A stretch of DNA of 64,000 nucleotides, taken from Erysipelotrichaceae bacterium (GTDB lineage Bacteria > Bacillota_I > Bacilli_A > Erysipelotrichales > Erysipelotrichaceae). Below, in pieces: positions 8,681 to 16,275 of the stretch; position 1 is the first letter of the stretch; each line of letters begins with the position of its first letter. The stretch lies in the NCBI GenBank assembly GCA_017512285.1, contig JAFWGU010000023.1, positions 62,001 through 126,000 on the forward strand. Reading direction: 5' to 3'. The position numbers were made by a program, and so were the translations under genes. The notes beneath the pieces are model-generated. The model did not search any database and was not told the origin of the DNA. It saw nothing but the letters and a program-made list of their open reading frames with translations.

Positions 8681-9576
8681 ATGATTCTGTAGCTTGTTAT
8701 TACTGCTTCCATATCGGCAGGGATGTTCGATGATAGTGTGATGTTCAGGCCATTTAACGGATGGGTGAACATCAGTTTATGCGCATGCAGCGCCTGTCTT
8801 TTCATGATCGTGTTTCCCGGATTATAAAGGGTATCACCGATGAGCGGATGACCGATGTATTTCATGTGTACTCTTATCTGATGGGTCTTCCCGGTTTTCA
8901 GGGTCAGTCTGACCAGAGACAGTTCATTTCCTTCACCGATCACCTGATAATCAGTTTCTGCGTATTCACCATTACCATGATCTACGTATCTGATCATTGA
9001 TGTCCCGTTACGGGTGATGGGTGCGCATATGGTTCCATGCCTTTCAGCAAATGCTCCTTCACATATGGCCAGATATTCTCTCTTGATTGTTCTGATTCTG
9101 ATCATCTCGGAAAGAAGGGATGCTGCATACATGTTCTTGGCAATTATCGTCAGTCCGGATGTATCCTTATCAAGACGGTTTATACAGTGAAACACGGGAT
9201 CCATGCCCTTAAAAGAAAGATAGTTGGCAACGGCATTTGCCAGAGTCTCCGTGTTATTCAGACGGGATGGATGGATCGGAATACCGGCCTGCTTATCAAC
9301 TACCATCAGATCTTCGTCCTCATAAAGTACATTAAGCATCAGCTCTGTCGCCATGATTCTGGAAACTGTTGGTTTTTCCCGTATGCATACAATTAATATG
9401 TCGTCAGATACAAGATGATGGTCGGTATATTTTCTTATGCCGTTTACCGTTATTCCGTCATCGTATTTCTTCAGATTAGATATAAGAGCATGAGAAAACG
9501 ACTTTTTTCTGAGATAATCCTTGATGGTAATGCCTGATTCTTCAGGTTTTATTATGTAAGTAAAATATCTGCTCAT
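8677..9576 (-). CDS. RluA-family 23S/tRNA pseudouridine synthase
   Basis: A 299-aa RNA-modifying enzyme that isomerises uridine to pseudouridine. A small S4-like N-terminal region (about residues 1-70) is followed by the RluA catalytic core with INRLDKDTSGL, whose Asp is the nucleophile, and the KTGKTHQIRVHM motif near 225. It is full length for the RluD-like subgroup; which uridines it targets cannot be told. It leads a two-gene unit with the NAGPA-family gene and diverges from degV across overlapping promoters. Only a weak AAAAG precedes the ATG. Confidence 0.93.
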   Translation of the reverse strand: MSRYFTYIIKPEESGITIKDYLRKKSFSHALISNLKKYDDGITVNGIRKYTDHHLVSDDILIVCIREKPTVSRIMATELMLNVLYEDEDLMVVDKQAGIPIHPSRLNNTETLANAVANYLSFKGMDPVFHCINRLDKDTSGLTIIAKNMYAASLLSEMIRIRTIKREYLAICEGAFAERHGTICAPITRNGTSMIRYVDHGNGEYAETDYQVIGEGNELSLVRLTLKTGKTHQIRVHMKYIGHPLIGDTLYNPGNTIMKRQALHAHKLMFTHPLNGLNITLSSNIPADMEAVITSYRII

Positions 9577-9583
9577 CTTTTAT

Positions 9584-9638
9584 TTGACATTTGTTATGGT
9601 CACCCTTATTATAAGACAGGTGAGTCACGATTCACAAC
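9584..9638. promoter_or_regulatory. Overlapping divergent promoters of rluA-type gene and degV
   Basis: Plus strand: TTGACA 9584-9589, 17-nt spacer, TATTAT 9607-9612, reading into degV. Minus strand: TTGTGA (9638-9633), 18-nt spacer, TATAAT (9614-9609), reading into the rluA-type gene. The two -10 boxes overlap, so the promoters should compete for polymerase. Confidence 0.7.
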
Positions 9639-9653
9639 TTAAGGAGACTGCAA

Positions 9654-10502
9654 ATGAGCGTTAAAATCATAGCTGACAGTACATGTGACCTGTCGGCACA
9701 ACTCATTGAACAATATGACATTACAATCCTGCCACTTCATATCATCATGAATGAAGAGTCATTTTCTGATGGCATAGACGTCACTCCTGAAATGATTTAT
9801 GAATGGTCTGACAGGACAGAACTGACACCAACAACGTCGGCACCTTCATTACAGGAAGCGATGAATGTAATGTCAAAGGCAGCAGGGAAGGACAATGAAC
9901 TGATCTGCTTTGCCATAAGCAGCGTAATGAGCAGCAGTTACAATGTAATGAGACTGGCAGCCGAAGAGCTGGAAATCGCTGACAGAACATTTGTTGTTGA
10001 TTCTAAGACACTTTCGTGTGGAATAGGATTACTTATACTTGAAGCAGCAAAGATGGCGCAGAATGGCTTAAAAGCAGCCGAAATATACGAAAAAATACAG
10101 GAACTCCGCAGCAAAGTCAATGTCAGCTTTGTTGTAAATACCCTGACATACCTTTACAGAGGCGGACGCTGTGACGGCATAAGCATGATGGTCGGCAGCG
10201 TACTGCAGCTTCATCCGAAAATCTCCGTAGAAAACGGAACGATGCATTCAACCAAGAAGTACAGAGGCAGAATGAACAGAGTTATCAATGACTATGTCAA
10301 TGACCTTGAATACTTCATCAATAACGCTGACAAGACTCATATTTTCATCGTTAATTCCGGATGTGATCAGGGAATCATCGATGATGTCAGAAGCTATATT
10401 GATACCTGTAACTTTGCCAACGTATACTGTGTTCCGGCTGGCGGTGTCATATCAAGTCACTGCGGTCCAGGTGCTTTCGGGTTAATGTTTCTGGATAAGT
10501 AA
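9654..10502 (+). CDS. DegV-family fatty-acid binding protein
   Basis: A 282-aa DegV-fold protein. Members (FakB) present a bound fatty acid to the kinase FakA for phospholipid synthesis. Landmarks: IIADSTCDL at the N-terminus, the TSAPS stretch near residue 62 that contacts the carboxylate, ISSVMSSSYN near 90, and the YRGGRC motif near 165. Length matches the family. AAGGAG precedes the ATG. No fakA is in the window, so its partner lies elsewhere. Expressed from its own consensus promoter and closed by a terminator that abuts the next promoter. Confidence 0.92.
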   Translation: MSVKIIADSTCDLSAQLIEQYDITILPLHIIMNEESFSDGIDVTPEMIYEWSDRTELTPTTSAPSLQEAMNVMSKAAGKDNELICFAISSVMSSSYNVMRLAAEELEIADRTFVVDSKTLSCGIGLLILEAAKMAQNGLKAAEIYEKIQELRSKVNVSFVVNTLTYLYRGGRCDGISMMVGSVLQLHPKISVENGTMHSTKKYRGRMNRVINDYVNDLEYFINNADKTHIFIVNSGCDQGIIDDVRSYIDTCNFANVYCVPAGGVISSHCGPGAFGLMFLDK

Positions 10503-10510
10503 ATGAAGAA

Positions 10511-10547
10511 AAGGCGTTGTGTCTGTATTTAGATACAACGCTTTTAT
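10511..10547 (+). terminator. Intrinsic terminator after degV
   Basis: AAGGCGTTGTgTCT / AGAtACAACGCTTTT hairpin with a 6-nt loop and a short T tract; the following promoter's -10 begins 7 nt downstream. Confidence 0.75.
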
Positions 10548-10550
10548 TTA

Positions 10551-10566
10551 TGATATAATTCATCTA
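10551..10566 (+). promoter_or_regulatory. Extended -10 promoter predicting a leaderless transcript
   Basis: TG-A-TATAAT at 10551-10559, then TCATCT and ATG at 10566. No Shine-Dalgarno is present. A start 6-7 nt after the -10 would place the first transcribed base at the ATG. Confidence 0.65.
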
Positions 10567-11651
10567 TGGAAATCAGGAAACTTACACTTGACTATTTCAA
10601 CAGAATTGAAGAAATATATGCCAATGCCCGCGAATTCATGCGCCAGAGCGGTAATCCTAACCAATGGAAAGACCGTTTTCCTACGGTTGAAATGACTCTC
10701 AAAGACATTGAAAACGGAAATCTGTACGGTTTATTTGAGGATGAGGAACTGGAATGTGTCTTTGCCTACATATACGGGCATGATCCAACCTATGATTACA
10801 TCTATGACGGAAACTGGCTGGACGAAGAACCGTATGGCGTAGTTCATCGCATAGCATCATCTGCCAGTGGAAAGGGTGCCGGAAGAAAGAGCATCGAGTG
10901 GGCTTTGAAACAGTGCGGTAACCTGCGGATCGATACTCATGAAGCAAACAGGCCAATGCAGGGAGTTTTACATAAGATCGGATTTGAATACTGCGGCAAG
11001 ATACTTACACACGACGGTACCGAAAGGGTTGCCTTTCAGAAGAAATACGATTACCGTCGTGATCTGATCGACCAGCTGAAGAACTTCACGCCTTACAATG
11101 AGCAGGAAGAAAACGACCGTAGGACAACGATATCTCTTCTGGAGAATGTTGATGACATCTACGAAAGAACTAATGATGTTGCTCACATGACGGTATCTGC
11201 CTGGATAGTTAACAGACAAAGAGACAGGATCCTGATGGCGTATCATAACATTTATGACTCATTCAGCTGGCTTGGAGGACACGCAGACGGTGATGAAAAC
11301 CTACTTAGAGTTGCTCTAAAGGAAGTCAGAGAAGAGAGCGGACTTACTCATGTAAGGGCATTATCCGATAAAATCTTCTCAGTTGAGATACTTACCGTTG
11401 ACGGTCACGAAAAGAAGGGCAGATATGTTTCAAGCCATCTGCATGTCAACGTAACATATCTGATAGAGGCTGACTCAGATGAAGATCTGACGGTCAAGCC
11501 TGATGAAAACAAGGCGCTTCGATGGTTTGGCATTGAAGAGGCAATTGCTTCCAGCAATGAAAAATGGTTCCGTGAAAGGATCTATTCAAAACTTAATGCC
11601 AGGCTGTATGAATACTTAAGGGAGGAACAACATGAAAAAGATAATGAGTGA
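10566..11651 (+). CDS. GNAT acetyltransferase - Nudix hydrolase fusion
   Basis: A 361-aa two-domain protein. Residues about 1-155 form a GNAT N-acetyltransferase fold (MEIRKLTLDYF start, GKGAGRKSIEWAL acetyl-CoA loop near 100, a NRPMQGVLHKIGF segment). Residues about 200-350 form a Nudix hydrolase with a near-canonical box at about 237-259: G(x5)E(x7)KEVREESGL, Lys replacing the usual Arg. The pairing suggests chemistry on a nucleotide-linked or aminoacyl substrate, but neither substrate is known. The predicted mRNA is leaderless. It heads a four-gene overlapping operon with the DUF308, recombinase-like and 91-aa genes. Confidence 0.88.
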   Translation: MEIRKLTLDYFNRIEEIYANAREFMRQSGNPNQWKDRFPTVEMTLKDIENGNLYGLFEDEELECVFAYIYGHDPTYDYIYDGNWLDEEPYGVVHRIASSASGKGAGRKSIEWALKQCGNLRIDTHEANRPMQGVLHKIGFEYCGKILTHDGTERVAFQKKYDYRRDLIDQLKNFTPYNEQEENDRRTTISLLENVDDIYERTNDVAHMTVSAWIVNRQRDRILMAYHNIYDSFSWLGGHADGDENLLRVALKEVREESGLTHVRALSDKIFSVEILTVDGHEKKGRYVSSHLHVNVTYLIEADSDEDLTVKPDENKALRWFGIEEAIASSNEKWFRERIYSKLNARLYEYLREEQHEKDNE

Positions 11652-12414
11652 TTTCAGAAATCTGCTGATCATCTGTCTGCTTGAACTGGTAACAGGAATA
11701 GTTGTACTGATCGATCCATTTGGATTTACCAAGACACTGTTGATGATAGTAGGCATAGTACTTGCCATATTCGGCGTCATATTCGGAGTTCAGTATTTCA
11801 AGAAGACTGCTGAAGCAGCCAGCATCAGCAATGATCTGTTCTTTGGAATATTACTGGTAATGGCTGGTCTGTTCATGCTCATAAAGCCTGATAACATCAT
11901 TACGGTTTTCTCATTGCTGACGACACTTTATGGTGTAGGAATCATCGTATCAGCAATCGCAAAGCTTCAGTTAAGCGTTGATCAGCTCAGACTGAAGAAT
12001 AAGAAATGGTGGTATTTTGCCATCCTTACCGCAGTAACACTTATCATCGGCATTGTTTCATACACAAATCCATTCCAGACTATTACCGTCAATTGGAAGT
12101 TTACAGGCATCTGCCTGATATTGCTGGCAGCTGCTGACATTGCTACGATCATACTCAACAGCATGGACATCAAGATCAAGCCGAAGCAGACCCCTAAGCC
12201 TGAAGAGATCAAGAAAGAAGAAGCCATTGATGCCGAAGTCAAGGTCACCGAGGTATTCAATCCTGCTGAACCGCTTATTGAAAACGTAGTCAATGAAGTT
12301 GTTGATGCTGAGCAGACCGTAGCAGAAAATGTTGATACCTCCGTCAAGGAAATGACAGAAGATGTCATTGAGGCAGTAAAAGATGAGACTGGCATACAAG
12401 AGAATCAGGAATAA
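11632..12414 (+). CDS. DUF308 (HdeD-like) membrane protein
   Basis: A 260-aa protein with about six membrane spans in residues 8-185. Three repeated helix pairs (LLELVTGIVVLIDP, GILLVMAGLFMLIKP, AVTLIIGIVSYTNPF) are the DUF308/HdeD pattern. A roughly 75-residue Glu- and Val-rich cytosolic tail of low complexity follows. The role of DUF308 is not established outside acid-stress HdeD. GGGAGG upstream of ATG 11632. The gene overlaps the preceding fusion gene by 20 nt and the next gene by 32 nt, so translation is probably coupled. Confidence 0.8.
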   Translation: MKKIMSDFRNLLIICLLELVTGIVVLIDPFGFTKTLLMIVGIVLAIFGVIFGVQYFKKTAEAASISNDLFFGILLVMAGLFMLIKPDNIITVFSLLTTLYGVGIIVSAIAKLQLSVDQLRLKNKKWWYFAILTAVTLIIGIVSYTNPFQTITVNWKFTGICLILLAAADIATIILNSMDIKIKPKQTPKPEEIKKEEAIDAEVKVTEVFNPAEPLIENVVNEVVDAEQTVAENVDTSVKEMTEDVIEAVKDETGIQENQE

Positions 12415-12898
12415 CACCGGTTTTGACCTGCAGGAATTTGCTGATAATCTGGAAGCTGACAAGACCTTCATTGATCAGGGCAGTTCTGATGATCAGCTGA
12501 TGGAACTGTTAAGATACGGTATGGAAAACGACGTAATGGTCGTTGAATCACTAAATGACATATCCGAAGTAAATCAGAAGGTCATGGATGTTTTACAGCA
12601 TCTGGCTATGAAGAACATGTACATTGAAGCCAGAAAGGAAAACCTATCAACTGCCAGTGACACCGGCAACGTTATGAACTTCATCCTGTCAATGATGGGA
12701 CATCTGGATGGAAAGGAAGAAATTACCTATGCCAATGCTCCAGAGGAGAAGCATGAAGACACTGATAAGGAAGGTCTGTTCAAGCAGCTCTACCATCAGT
12801 ATAAGAGCGGACACCTTTCTCCCGTAGCCTTCAGAAAAAAGCTCCATGTTACCAGAGAAGAGCTGGAAAGGATGATCGACGAATATGAGAATTACTGA
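12383..12898 (+). CDS. Catalytically dead serine-recombinase-fold protein
   Basis: A 171-aa protein aligning by eye with gamma-delta resolvase along most of its length. MRLAYKRIR (1-9) matches the MRLFGYARVS start, FIDQGSS (29-35) matches FTDKASG, VMVVESLNDISE (51-62) matches ILVKKLDRLGR, and STASDTGNVMNFILSMM (89-105) matches the STDGEMGKMV helix. The catalytic Ser is Arg9 and the two catalytic Arg of LDRLGR are Asp59 and Glu62, so recombination is not expected. A C-terminal segment (131-168) reads as a helix-turn-helix. It may be a DNA-binding regulator derived from a recombinase. It overlaps both flanking genes (32 and 14 nt) and has only a weak ribosome site. Confidence 0.7.
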   Translation: MRLAYKRIRNNTGFDLQEFADNLEADKTFIDQGSSDDQLMELLRYGMENDVMVVESLNDISEVNQKVMDVLQHLAMKNMYIEARKENLSTASDTGNVMNFILSMMGHLDGKEEITYANAPEEKHEDTDKEGLFKQLYHQYKSGHLSPVAFRKKLHVTREELERMIDEYENY

Positions 12899-13160
12899 GG
12901 AGATCGACATTACCGTTGATAATGAAATATACAGCGGCAACTGCAAGTTCATCAACCTTGACGAGTATCCGGAAGACATCGACGAATGGGTCATGACCAT
13001 CAGAAAGGTAATGATTGATGATCAGATAATTGACTGTTTCATCATTAACGGAACTGTTGAAGACAGCTATGGAAACAAGTACGAACAGATAAATCTGTAT
13101 CTGCTGAAGGATATATCAGAATCATGTCTGGGAAAGACGATTTCATTCCTGGAATCATGA
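12885..13160 (+). CDS. Hypothetical protein, 91 aa
   Basis: A small acidic protein I do not recognise. It appears to be a beta-rich single domain (alternating hydrophobic strands such as IDITVDNEIYSGNCKF and DCFIINGTVED), with no signal peptide, membrane span or metal motif. It overlaps the recombinase-like gene by 14 nt and is the last gene of the four-gene operon starting at 10566, so it is probably translationally coupled and may act with that protein. A GAATCATGATTC palindrome followed by TTTTTTTT lies at its end and may terminate the operon. Confidence 0.65.
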   Translation: MRITEEIDITVDNEIYSGNCKFINLDEYPEDIDEWVMTIRKVMIDDQIIDCFIINGTVEDSYGNKYEQINLYLLKDISESCLGKTISFLES

Positions 13161-13171
13161 TTCTTTTTTTT
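13152..13171 (+). terminator. Possible weak terminator of the four-gene operon
   Basis: A GAATCATGATTC palindrome covering the stop codon is followed by eight T. The hairpin has only about 4 bp, so confidence is low. Confidence 0.4.
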
Positions 13172-13263
13172 GCAAAAAACCTCAGCAAATCAATTGTGAT
13201 GAGTATGAGAATTTGCTATATTTATTAATGTCTTTTTTTTGATAGAACAGGAGAAATAACAGT

Positions 13264-14457
13264 ATGGTAAGAAGAGTAGGAACAGTATCCAGAGGCATTC
13301 GCTGCCCGATCATCAGAGAAGGCGACGATCTTGCAAAGATTGTAGTTGACAGCGTTCTGAAAGCTGCCGAAAGTGATGGCTTTTCTGTCAGAGACAGAGA
13401 TGTAATTGCCATTACGGAAAGCATCGTAGCCAGAAGTCAGGGCAACTATGCATCAATCGATGACATCGGCAAGGATGTTAATACCAAGTTTGGCGGTGGA
13501 ACCATCGGAGTAATTTTCCCGATCTTATCCAGAAACCGTTTTGCCATCTGCCTCAAGGGCATTGCCAGAGGAGCAGACAAAATAGTATTAATGCTGTCAT
13601 ATCCACGTGATGAAGTAGGCAATCAGCTGCTTACGGAAGATCAGCTGGAAGAAAAGGGCATTGATCCATATTCAGAGGTGCTCACACTTCAGCAGTACAG
13701 ATCATATTTCGGTACAAATGTACACCCGTTCACAGGTGTTGACTATGTCAGCTACTACAGTGATCTGATCAGAAACGAAGGCTGTGAAGTTGAAGTTGTA
13801 TTTGCCAACCACGCAAAGGAAATCCTCAATTACACCAAGAAGGTATTATGTTGCGACATTCATACCAGAAAGAGAACCAAGAGACTGCTCAAGGCAGCCG
13901 GCGGTGAGATCGTTCTGGGCATGGATGATATCATGACCACAAGCGTTGACGGCAGCGGTTATAACACCTTATACGGTCTGTTAGGTTCTAACAAGTCTAC
14001 CGAAGACAGCATCAAGCTGTTCCCGAATGACTGCACGGATCTGGTAAACGATATTCAGAAGACGATCCTGGAGAAGACAGGCAAGCATGTCGAAGTAATG
14101 GTATATGGCGACGGCGCCTTCAAGGATCCTGTAGGACAGATCTGGGAACTTGCTGACCCGACAGTATCACCGGCTTCAACCGAAGGACTTAAGGGAACAC
14201 CAAATGAGCTTAAGTTAAAGTATCTGGCTGATAATGACTTCGGTAATCTCAGCGGTGAGGAACTCAGAAATGCCATCTCTGAAAGAATCAAGGAAAAGGA
14301 TTCAAATCTTGTCGGTAAGATGGAATCTGAAGGAACCACACCTCGTCAGCTGACTGACCTGATCGGTTCTCTTGCTGACCTTACAAGCGGTTCAGGCGAC
14401 AAGGGTACTCCTGTAGTATACGTTCAGGGTTACTTTGACAACTATACAAACGAATAG
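13264..14457 (+). CDS. CofE-like (F420-0:gamma-glutamyl ligase family) protein
   Basis: A 397-aa protein with the F420-0:glutamate ligase fold: RDRDVIAITESIVARSQGNY near residues 45-64 is the family signature, and DVNTKFGGGTIGVIFPI follows. It is about 150 residues longer than archaeal CofE. Bacillota generally lack F420, so the substrate is unlikely to be F420. From general knowledge, a COG1478 homologue in Chlamydia has been proposed as a folylpolyglutamate synthase, one possible role here. AGGAGA precedes ATG 13264. Monocistronic, with a clear terminator. Confidence 0.8.
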   Translation: MVRRVGTVSRGIRCPIIREGDDLAKIVVDSVLKAAESDGFSVRDRDVIAITESIVARSQGNYASIDDIGKDVNTKFGGGTIGVIFPILSRNRFAICLKGIARGADKIVLMLSYPRDEVGNQLLTEDQLEEKGIDPYSEVLTLQQYRSYFGTNVHPFTGVDYVSYYSDLIRNEGCEVEVVFANHAKEILNYTKKVLCCDIHTRKRTKRLLKAAGGEIVLGMDDIMTTSVDGSGYNTLYGLLGSNKSTEDSIKLFPNDCTDLVNDIQKTILEKTGKHVEVMVYGDGAFKDPVGQIWELADPTVSPASTEGLKGTPNELKLKYLADNDFGNLSGEELRNAISERIKEKDSNLVGKMESEGTTPRQLTDLIGSLADLTSGSGDKGTPVVYVQGYFDNYTNE

Positions 14458-14466
14458 CGATAAAAG

Positions 14467-14490
14467 ACCTTCATTTTTATGAAGGTTTTT
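14467..14490 (+). terminator. Intrinsic terminator after the CofE-like gene
   Basis: Perfect 8-bp stem ACCTTCAT/ATGAAGGT with a TTTT loop, then TTTT. Confidence 0.8.
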
Positions 14491-14493
14491 ATG

Positions 14494-14502
14494 TGGTATA
14501 AT
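14494..14502 (+). promoter_or_regulatory. Extended -10 promoter
   Basis: TG-G-TATAAT, a perfect extended -10, lying 8 nt after the T tract of the preceding terminator and giving a leader of about 17 nt. Confidence 0.65.
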
Positions 14503-14525
14503 AATACGCAGAAGAAGGGATGAAA

Positions 14526-16214
14526 ATGTTAAAGAAATTATCTGCAATAACCATAGTGTTATGGATAGTCGGCTGGATCATTGCCTATCTGGTATTACTG
14601 CCGCCGATCAATCCGGGAGCACTGGCATTCTGGCTGTTCTTTACGCCGGCTGTCATTGTTCCTCTGGTAATACTCATACAGTCACTGGCATTAAAGAAAG
14701 GTGTTAACAAGGGCAAGGCATTCTGGCCGCTGCTCATCGTTCTTATCTGCGTTGGCATCTTCTTTGGCGGAATGATCATAGTATCACCGACATTCAGTTC
14801 AAAGGCATTTGCCAGCCGTATTCAGGTTAGCGATTCATCATTCAGTGATGACATCAAAGAAGTAGACTTCAATAATCTGCCGCTATTGGACAAGGCATCT
14901 TCACAGAAAGTCGGAGACAGAGTCGTAGGGCAGATTCCTGACCTTGTTTCTCAGTTTACTGTTTCTGATGAGTACAGCCTGATAAACTACAAGAAATCGA
15001 TCGTCAGAGTTACGCCTCTGGAACACATTGACTTCTACAAGTACTTCGGCAACAGTGAAGGAACGGCAGGCTATGTGATCGTCGACTGTACGACCGGTGA
15101 AGCTGAACTCGTCAGAACTGACAAGGGCATCAAATATCTGGACAGTGCCTATCTCTGGCATAACCTGAAATGGCATGTACAGATCCATAATCCGTTTGCC
15201 ATTCTTGGAGACAAGTCATTCGAACTTGATGAAAGCGGTCATCCATACTGGGTAATACAGACGTTAAGCTATGCCTGGGTCAATATCATGCCATCGGTAA
15301 ACGGCGTTATCGTCTGTGATGCCATTACCGGTGAGATGCAGAGATACAAGGCTGGAAACGTTCCGTCATGGATCGATAACGTATATGATGCAAATCTGGT
15401 AATGGAAGAGATCAATTCCTGGGGAATGTACCAAGGAGGCTACATCAATTCCCAGATATCTCAGAAGAACGTCGTACAGTGTACGGAAGGGTATACCTAC
15501 ATCACCAATGACGATGACGTCTACATGTATACAGGAATAACATCCGTAGCCACTGATGAGAGCAACATCGGCTTCATGATGGTAAATCTGAGAACCCACG
15601 ATGCCAGATTCTATGGCGTACCAGGCGCTGAGGAATACAGTGCCATGGATTCAGCAATCGGAGCCGTTCAGGAAAAGAACTATACTTCAACTTTCCCGCT
15701 GTTGATAAATCTCAATAACAGACCGACATATCTGCTATCACTCAAGGATTCAGCCGGTCTGGTAAAGATGTATGCATTTGTTGACGTGCAGAACTATCAG
15801 AAGGTCACGGTCACTGATTCACAGCTTGGCATCAAGGCCGCTGCTGAACAGTATCTGAAGATGATGAATGGCGGCAATGATCCGGTAAAACCGGATGATG
15901 GTGATGACGCTGACAGAGAATATAAGGCAGCAGTCATAAAGGTTACCAAGTTCAATACCGTTCTGGTTGACGGTAATACGGTATACTACCTGATCACTGA
16001 AGACAACCAGAGATTTGAATTACCGGTAACCGTTGACTTAAGCATCGTACCGTTCATTAATGAAGGAGATACGCTGGCAGTCAAATACTACATTGCGGAT
16101 AATCTGAACAAGGTAGTTCAGGTTGAACTGGTAAGTGAAAACGAACCGCAGCAGCCCGTTGAGGGAAACGGCACTGCAGAAACGGAATCCGGCAGCACAC
16201 AGGAAATACACTAA
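14526..16214 (+). CDS. Membrane protein with large extracytoplasmic domain, family not recognised
   Basis: A protein of about 562 aa with three hydrophobic N-terminal helices (about residues 5-26, 35-57 and 68-90) and a roughly 450-residue region predicted outside the cell. The ectodomain repeats a module in which a strand ends in VIVDCTTGEAEL, VIVCDAITGEMQRY or MMVNLRTHDARFY, hinting at an internal duplication resembling beta-propeller or PepSY-like units; I cannot name the fold. The last 70 residues form a small OB-like strand domain (VIKVTKFNTVLVDGNTVYYL) and an acidic tail. AAGGG at 14515-14519 suits ATG 14526 better than ATG 14520. Expressed alone. Confidence 0.7.
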   Translation: MLKKLSAITIVLWIVGWIIAYLVLLPPINPGALAFWLFFTPAVIVPLVILIQSLALKKGVNKGKAFWPLLIVLICVGIFFGGMIIVSPTFSSKAFASRIQVSDSSFSDDIKEVDFNNLPLLDKASSQKVGDRVVGQIPDLVSQFTVSDEYSLINYKKSIVRVTPLEHIDFYKYFGNSEGTAGYVIVDCTTGEAELVRTDKGIKYLDSAYLWHNLKWHVQIHNPFAILGDKSFELDESGHPYWVIQTLSYAWVNIMPSVNGVIVCDAITGEMQRYKAGNVPSWIDNVYDANLVMEEINSWGMYQGGYINSQISQKNVVQCTEGYTYITNDDDVYMYTGITSVATDESNIGFMMVNLRTHDARFYGVPGAEEYSAMDSAIGAVQEKNYTSTFPLLINLNNRPTYLLSLKDSAGLVKMYAFVDVQNYQKVTVTDSQLGIKAAAEQYLKMMNGGNDPVKPDDGDDADREYKAAVIKVTKFNTVLVDGNTVYYLITEDNQRFELPVTVDLSIVPFINEGDTLAVKYYIADNLNKVVQVELVSENEPQQPVEGNGTAETESGSTQEIH

Positions 16215-16220
16215 TAACAA

Positions 16221-16248
16221 GGACCGCTTTCAAACAAGCGGTTCTTTC
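16221..16248 (+). terminator. Intrinsic terminator before galK
   Basis: 9-bp stem GGACCGCTT/AAGCGGTTC (one G-T pair) with a 6-nt loop, then TTTCT. Confidence 0.7.
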
Positions 16249-16250
16249 TG

Positions 16251-16256
16251 TATAAT
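16251..16256 (+). promoter_or_regulatory. -10 box of galK
   Basis: TATAAT directly after the terminator's T tract, so the -35 region would fall inside the hairpin. GAGGTAA at 16263-16269 follows, giving a leader of only about 14 nt. Confidence 0.6.
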
Positions 16257-16275
16257 GGTAATGAGGTAACTTGTA

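Noticed and set aside
12383-12898. Resolvase-like gene as evidence of a transposon
   Set aside because: Catalytic residues are lost, there are no flanking inverted repeats or transposase, and the gene is overlapped on both sides within an operon.
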